NCBI GenBank assembly: GCA_030527085.1 | Contig: JAUNBN010000035.1 | Location: 1 to 9,728, forward strand | Direction of reading: 5' to 3' | Source of the DNA: Oscillospiraceae bacterium | GTDB taxonomy: Bacteria > Bacillota > Clostridia > Oscillospirales > Ruminococcaceae | DNA length: 9,728 nt | Shown here: one piece after another, positions 5,801 to 9,728 of the stretch | Layout of the letters: each line of letters begins with the position of its first letter | Position numbering within the stretch: position 1 is the first letter of the stretch | Made by a program: the position numbers and the translations under genes | The notes under the pieces: model-generated | What the model saw: only the letters and a program-made list of their open reading frames with translations | Told to the model about the DNA's origin: nothing | The model's database searches: none

Positions 5801-7042
5801 ATGACTAAAGACCTGAGCTTCAGCGCGGCGATTTCCCGCCGCTTCACACTTCTGCAGGCCTCCTTCTTCCCTGTTTTCTTTTTGATAGAGGGGCTTTATT
5901 CGGAGATGATGCATTCCTTCGGCTATGGGGACGCCTTCATCGGGGTTATGCTCAGCGCGATGGGGCTTTCCTGCTTTATCCTGCAGCCGATGATGGGCTT
6001 TCTGGCCGACAAGACGCTCAATTACCGCGCTATTTTCACCGTTATTCTAGGTGTAACGGCTTTCATGATGCCCACCTTCTTCGCCTTTTACAGCAGCCGC
6101 GCCGTGGTACTCATTTATTCCACCGTGTCGCTGGGCAGCATCAAGACCCTATTCAGCCTGATGGACTCCTGGATAAGCAAGGTGCAGAAGCAGGGCGTGG
6201 ATATCGACTACGGCCGCCTGCGCTCAGTGGGCTCCATAGCCTACGCCTTCGCGGCGGTCTCCCTCTCCCAGCTTTTGAACCTCTGGGGCTATTCCTTTAT
6301 GAAATACCTCTACTGGTTTTTCCTCGTTTTAATGCTGACCGCCGTCTTCCGGCTCCCCAACCCCGAGCGCTTCTCGGAGGAAAAGGTCTCGCTGCGCCTC
6401 TCGGCGGGGGTCATACTGCGCAACAGGAACTTTCTGGCGCTCGTGCTCTGCGGCTTCCTGATGTCGCTTTGCAATTCCTCCATGCTCTCATTTTATTCGC
6501 GCTTTATTTCGGAGCTGGGCGGCAACGTCGGCATAATAGGCGTAGGCTATTTTGTAATGGCCTTTTCCGAATTTTTTGTAATACGCAACTTCACCAAAAT
6601 AGCTAACAGGCTGGGCACCGCGCGCGTCTACCTGCTGGGCATGCTCGGAATGGGAATAAAGGCCCTGCTCTTTTCCCTGTGCCAGAGCGTGCCAGCGGCG
6701 CTGCTGGCGACGCTCGCGCAGACATTCTCCTACGCGATAATCATACCCGGCGCGGTGCGCTACATATCCGAGCAGATACCCCGTGAATACCTCGCCAGCG
6801 CGCTTATAATCTACGAGGCCTGCTGCCTCTCGCTCGCTCAGATAATAGGCAGCTCGATGTTCGGCGCGGTGGCCGAGGCTTACAGCGTCCGCACGATGTT
6901 CGCGGTGTTCAGCCTGCCCTGCTTTGTCGGCGCGGCGGCCTTCGCGCTCTACTGGCGCGCTCAGAGACTCAAGGCGCGCGCCTCGCTGTCCACGGGGCAG
7001 GAAGAAGCCGCTTCCGAGACGGGAAGCGGTGAAGCGCCTTAA
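5801..7042 (+). CDS. Major facilitator superfamily transporter
   Basis: A 413-residue integral membrane protein with about twelve hydrophobic segments in two halves, of the MFS_1-like group related to nucleoside/oligosaccharide proton symporters. The first membrane helix (about 14-30) follows a short N-terminus. The loop between helices 2 and 3 carries GFLADK (66-71), a form of the MFS signature GxxxDxxGR. A basic cytoplasmic loop lies between the halves (about residues 185-210, ending at ILRNRN), and the tail is hydrophilic and Glu/Ala rich. The start at 5801 is chosen because GGAG lies 6 bases upstream and the protein then begins at the family N-terminus; the frame is open much further left only because it runs antisense to the aldolase gene. 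The hydrolase gene starts at or just after its stop, indicating one transcript. Substrate is unknown. Confidence 0.88.
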   Translation: MTKDLSFSAAISRRFTLLQASFFPVFFLIEGLYSEMMHSFGYGDAFIGVMLSAMGLSCFILQPMMGFLADKTLNYRAIFTVILGVTAFMMPTFFAFYSSRAVVLIYSTVSLGSIKTLFSLMDSWISKVQKQGVDIDYGRLRSVGSIAYAFAAVSLSQLLNLWGYSFMKYLYWFFLVLMLTAVFRLPNPERFSEEKVSLRLSAGVILRNRNFLALVLCGFLMSLCNSSMLSFYSRFISELGGNVGIIGVGYFVMAFSEFFVIRNFTKIANRLGTARVYLLGMLGMGIKALLFSLCQSVPAALLATLAQTFSYAIIIPGAVRYISEQIPREYLASALIIYEACCLSLAQIIGSSMFGAVAEAYSVRTMFAVFSLPCFVGAAAFALYWRAQRLKARASLSTGQEEAASETGSGEAP

Positions 7043-7046
7043 GCTC

Positions 7047-7746
7047 ATGAAGGCAAGGCAGGCCACCGTTTTAATCCACGGCTTTATGGGCTCCCCGCGC
7101 CAGTTCGATGCTCTGATTCCCATGCTGGATGCCGAGGAAGCAGATATATATAACGCCACTCTGCCCGGCCACGAGGCCGCGCTGGAGGATTTTGTCCGAT
7201 ACAAAGCCTGCGACTGTAAACCGCCTTAGCGCGCGCTATGAAAGTCTGGTGCTTGCGGGGCACTCCATGGGCGGGCTTTTGCTCATAAACGCCGCTGTAA
7301 AGCATCCGGACAAAGTCAAAGCAGTTATAGCTTTAAGCCTGCCGCTTCGATTGAAGCTTACGGCGCGCGCTGTGCAAAACCGCCTGCTGCTGTTGAAGCC
7401 TCCCAAGGAAAACGAAAACGCCGAATTAAGGGCCGCAAGGGAGCTTTGCGGCGTGAGCGGGATAAGCGCGCTAAGCGCGCCAAGACTGCTCGCCGGCAGC
7501 CTCGAGCTGCTGAAGCTCATACGCGCAGCAAAAAAGCGGCTGCGCCTCTTGAAGCGCCCGCTTATCGCCATAAACTCGAAGGGAGACGAGATAGTATCCC
7601 TGGGGTCGCTCGAGCTTGCAGAAAGAGAGGCCGGAGAATTTAAAGCGCTGGTTTTGGAGCATTCCTCGCACTTCTGCTTTCCAAAGGAGGATTTGCGGCT
7701 CGCGGCGCAGGAGATAAACGTCTGCCTTGCCCGCAAAGAGCCTTAG
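7047..7746 (+). pseudogene. Alpha/beta hydrolase (carboxylesterase/thioesterase-like), frameshifted
   Basis: Two adjacent frames together encode a serine hydrolase. The first (ATG 7047, or GTG 7029 overlapping the MFS stop) gives ATVLIHGFMGSPRQFDALI, the oxyanion-hole HG motif, and LPGHEAALEDF, then hits TAG at 7227-7229. The second frame resumes at about 7215 with VNRLSARYESLVLAGHSMGG, holding the nucleophile Ser, then NSKGDEIVS (probable catalytic Asp) and LEHSSHF (catalytic His), ending at TAG 7744-7746. All parts of the catalytic triad are present but split, with the break between about 7205 and 7216 near the codons for KACDC. In relatives a longer stretch usually lies between LPGH..LEDF and GHSMGG, so a few codons plus a non-multiple of three bases may be missing; skipping one base after GAC also restores the frame. 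The enzyme would hydrolyse esters in the cytoplasm. It could be a real pseudogene or a sequencing error. Confidence 0.8.
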
Positions 7747-7750
7747 GGCG

Positions 7751-7831
7751 AAAAATACTGCGCTGCCTCCCCTGCTTTTTGTTGCCGGGGAGGCTTTTTC
7801 TGTAGTCATATCAAAAGCTTTGCAGTATTTT
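7751..7831. terminator. Nested terminator between convergent operons
   Basis: The inner stem gcctcccc (7765-7772) with ggggaggc (7787-7794) is followed by TTTTT (7795-7799), a standard rho-independent terminator for the plus-strand MFS/hydrolase operon. Around it, aaaatactgc (7752-7761) and gcagtatttt (7822-7831) form an outer 10-bp inverted repeat. On the minus strand the outer arm ends in TTTTT (7755-7751), so the structure can also stop the sortase transcript. Confidence 0.75.
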
Positions 7832-7844
7832 CCACGCTCCACGC

Positions 7845-8684
7845 TTACGCCGTCTCGAGCCTTGCGGCGACGATGAAGCGGATGTTTTCATCGGAGGTAC
7901 AGGTGGAGAGCACGAGGATTTTATCCGTCAGGGCGGGCTCTGCACCGAAATCATAGGCGCTGTTTTCGAGCATGTAGTCGAGCGTCGCCCTGATTTTTTC
8001 ATCGTCGGGATTGGGGTCTATATAGTCTATGCTTATGGGGATATCGCAGGCCGAAAACACCTCCCACTTGAGTTCCTTTTCGAGCAGGGCGAAGCTTATC
8101 TCGGGGTTCTCGGCGGCAAAAGCGGAGTCTTTATAGCGCTTGAGCTTGCTGAAGCGCTCGCTCTCTGAGTAGTCCTCGAGGGAGTGCCCGTAGATTATCG
8201 TAACGCGGTCGTAAACAGCCTGCCGGTCTATTATGTTGATATAATCGAGGAAGTAGCAGCCCCAAACGTCGTAATCTGAGCTTTCTATGGTGCGGCGCAG
8301 GTATTTGTCGTTGTCCGGCCCCTGAACAACGGCCTCGTCAATCTCGCAGCCCTCGAGAGTGAGCCAGCCTATGACCTCGCCGTTCTTCTCGTGCGTGGCC
8401 TTGAGTTCGGCGGAAACGAAGGGCGCGAAGTTCTCCTCCTCCTGCTTCTCCGGCTGCTCCAAAACAGGCGCGGGGGCCTGAGCCTCGAGCTCCTCAGCGG
8501 GGGCCGCCGCCCTCCCGGGCAGCAGCAGCGCGAGCGCCAGCGCTGCCAGCAGCGCCGTAAGGCCCAGCGCCGCAGCAAGGCGGCTCTTTTTATTCTTAAA
8601 GATGGCTTTGAGGTCAAAGGCATTCTTGCCGGTCTTGTTGTTTTTGCTGTTCGAGACAGTCTTTTTGTTTTTCTTGATTTTCAT
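7845..8684 (-). CDS. srtB: Class B sortase
   Basis: A membrane-anchored cysteine transpeptidase that cleaves sorting motifs of exported proteins and joins them to peptidoglycan or to other subunits. The 279-residue protein has a lysine/asparagine-rich cytoplasmic N-terminus (1-35), one membrane helix (about 36-56), an Ala/Pro/Glu linker, then the sortase domain. Visible blocks are NGEVIGWLTLEGCEIDEAVV (101-120), the class B opening; GPDNDKYL (122-129); CYFLDY (143-148); IIYGHS (163-168; catalytic His167); ILVLSTCTSD (256-265; catalytic Cys262); and IRFIVAARL (268-276; catalytic Arg269). Size and the GWL..EG..ID..V..G.DN.KYL pattern point to class B rather than A or D. The ATG at 8684 has no clear Shine-Dalgarno sequence. 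It lies downstream of, and on the same strand as, a surface protein ending in NPATGVA, a possible substrate, but a terminator lies between them. Confidence 0.93.
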   Translation of the reverse strand: MKIKKNKKTVSNSKNNKTGKNAFDLKAIFKNKKSRLAAALGLTALLAALALALLLPGRAAAPAEELEAQAPAPVLEQPEKQEEENFAPFVSAELKATHEKNGEVIGWLTLEGCEIDEAVVQGPDNDKYLRRTIESSDYDVWGCYFLDYINIIDRQAVYDRVTIIYGHSLEDYSESERFSKLKRYKDSAFAAENPEISFALLEKELKWEVFSACDIPISIDYIDPNPDDEKIRATLDYMLENSAYDFGAEPALTDKILVLSTCTSDENIRFIVAARLETA

Positions 8685-8803
8685 CTCATGTTTTCCCGAA
8701 AAGGCATAAAATTCAAAGTTTATAAAGGTCGGCTGCTCGCGGGGGAAGTGAGCCCCAAAGCCCTTTTAGCCTGCTCCCCGTTCGCGGTTTGAGACTTAAA
8801 AAT

Positions 8804-8826
8804 GAGGGCGGAAGAATTCCGCCCTC
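8804..8826 (-). terminator. Terminator of the surface-protein gene
   Basis: On the minus strand, gagggcggaa (8826-8817) pairs perfectly with ttccgccctc (8813-8804) around a three-base loop, followed by ATTTTTAA (8803-8796). It begins 24 bases after the stop codon of the surface-protein gene. It separates that gene from the sortase, so the sortase needs its own promoter in 8685-8795. A TTTATAAA sequence there is a possible -10 region, but I see no matching -35. Confidence 0.85.
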
Positions 8827-8849
8827 GTGGTCGCGCTTGTTTTAAATGT

Positions 8850-9728
8850 TTAGGCTACGCCCGTAGCGGGGTTGGCTCTCGCGGAGCTGGTGGTGGAGGC
8901 GGGCCTTGCGTTGATATTTACCAAAGCTTGAACCTGGACGCCATTGGGATAGATAAGAGAGACAGTATAGGACTCTACGTTCAAACTATCAAGCCAGCTT
9001 TTATAAAGTGTGAGCTTCGTGCTTCCGGGCTCTATCTTAAAGTGATTATTCTCTTCCGGATTAAAAGTTGTTCCCTTAGAGTTAAACACGCCCAGCCCAA
9101 TATCGGCGACAAACCCGGCGTTGCAGGTGAGCACTATGTCCTGGGTATTGCGGTAGTACCTGTTAAATACCTTCTGATCCAGACTATAAGTGTCGTTTGC
9201 AAGAGAAGTGCCGTTAACCTTCCCGGCGCCTTTTAAAACGGCTCCGTCGTTGTTTACCAGAACAGCGTTGGCTGTGGCGGGAGCGACTGCTGTGTTATTA
9301 ACAAGCTCAGCATTTTCCTTAACTTCAATCGTGCCGTTGTTGAAAATAAGATTGTAGTTATCAAGCTTAGCAGCGGCAGTCCCGTCTCCGACATTTATCG
9401 TTCCGGCGTTACTAATCGTACCCTCGTTTTTGAACTCGCCGCCGGCGGGTATTTGAAGCACCGTTCCCGAGGCTAGGTTGAGCGTGGTATCCTCGCCGAT
9501 TTTGTTGCTGTTCGCGCCCAAGTTGTTGTAGGCTCCACCTACCTGCGCGGAGCTTACGGGAACTACAGAATTAATGATAATATTGTCGCAGGGGTCAGTT
9601 ATAGGTGAAGTGGCTCTAGTACCTGAACCGCTCCAGCCGCCGCCGAGATAGGCGTTGGTAATCGTTCCACCACTAATGTTCAGCGCCGCGTCTCCCGTGA
9701 TGGCGCCGCTATCATCATCGCTGCTAGT
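8850..9728 (-). CDS. Large surface/adhesin-like protein, C-terminal part (5' end outside window)
   Basis: The frame is open without a stop from the right edge to TAA at 8850-8852, so the window shows only the last 292 residues; the leucine codon at 9521 is internal, not a start. The first part is Gly/Asn/Thr/Ile rich with short beta-strand repeats such as LNISGGTITNAYLGGGW and GTISNAGTINVGDG, as in right-handed beta-helix surface proteins. Near the end, a segment running from GVFNSKGTTFNPEENNHFKI through GSTKLTLYKSWLDSL to YTVSLIYPNGV resembles an X2-like immunoglobulin-fold module found in Firmicute surface proteins. A Ser/Thr/Ala linker then leads to the final residues ANPATGVA. NPATG resembles a class B sortase sorting motif, but the hydrophobic helix and basic tail that normally follow are absent. 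It is likely secreted and involved in adhesion or polysaccharide contact. Base composition is visibly less GC-rich than its neighbours. Confidence 0.75.
   Translation of the reverse strand, partial: TSSDDDSGAITGDAALNISGGTITNAYLGGGWSGSGTRATSPITDPCDNIIINSVVPVSSAQVGGAYNNLGANSNKIGEDTTLNLASGTVLQIPAGGEFKNEGTISNAGTINVGDGTAAAKLDNYNLIFNNGTIEVKENAELVNNTAVAPATANAVLVNNDGAVLKGAGKVNGTSLANDTYSLDQKVFNRYYRNTQDIVLTCNAGFVADIGLGVFNSKGTTFNPEENNHFKIEPGSTKLTLYKSWLDSLNVESYTVSLIYPNGVQVQALVNINARPASTTSSARANPATGVA

Noticed and set aside
8802..9236. Plus-strand open frame opposite the surface-protein gene
   Set aside because: It starts inside the terminator hairpin and is antisense to the coding frame that has repeat and X2-like domain structure.

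Overview
The window looks like chromosomal DNA from a GC-rich, endospore-forming member of the Clostridia (Bacillota), probably an Oscillospirales-like or related gut lineage. The evidence is a complete SpoIIP (a protein restricted to endospore formers), a class B sortase with a possible sorting motif in the neighbouring surface protein, Gram-positive style Shine-Dalgarno sites, and GC-rich coding sequence interrupted by short AT-rich promoter gaps. The lineage is inferred from gene content; no rRNA or other marker is present.

Layout. Position 1-287 (+) is the C-terminal end of a nucleoside/simple-sugar ABC transporter permease. A 365-base gap follows, holding two related GC-rich palindromes, a rho-independent terminator and a strong promoter. 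That promoter drives a two-gene operon (653-2058, +) encoding a DUF5058 membrane protein and an overlapping, unnamed polytopic membrane protein, which I read as a candidate two-subunit transporter. On the minus strand, convergent with it, lies spoIIP (2242-3444). A hairpin-rich gap (3445-3779) separates spoIIP from a second minus-strand operon: a class II fructose/tagatose-bisphosphate aldolase (4748-5581) followed two bases later by a PHP-domain phosphoesterase (3780-4745). An AT-rich divergent promoter region (5582-5800) then leads to a plus-strand MFS transporter (5801-7042) and an alpha/beta hydrolase (about 7047-7746) that is broken by a frameshift. A terminator region (7751-7831) lies between this operon and a convergent minus-strand class B sortase (7845-8684). 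Upstream of the sortase, on the same strand and separated by a clear terminator, is the 3' part of a large surface protein (8850-9728, running off the right edge). It has beta-helix-like repeats and an X2-like domain, and ends in NPATGVA.

How the genes relate. Three themes are visible: small-molecule transport (ABC permease, DUF5058 pair, MFS), phospho-sugar/phosphoester metabolism (aldolase plus PHP enzyme, translationally linked), and the sporulating cell envelope (SpoIIP, sortase B, surface protein). The least described elements are the DUF5058/partner membrane pair, the surface protein whose sortase-like motif lacks the usual hydrophobic tail, and the related palindromes near the left end. 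I found no tRNA, rRNA, CRISPR array, insertion sequence or phage genes.
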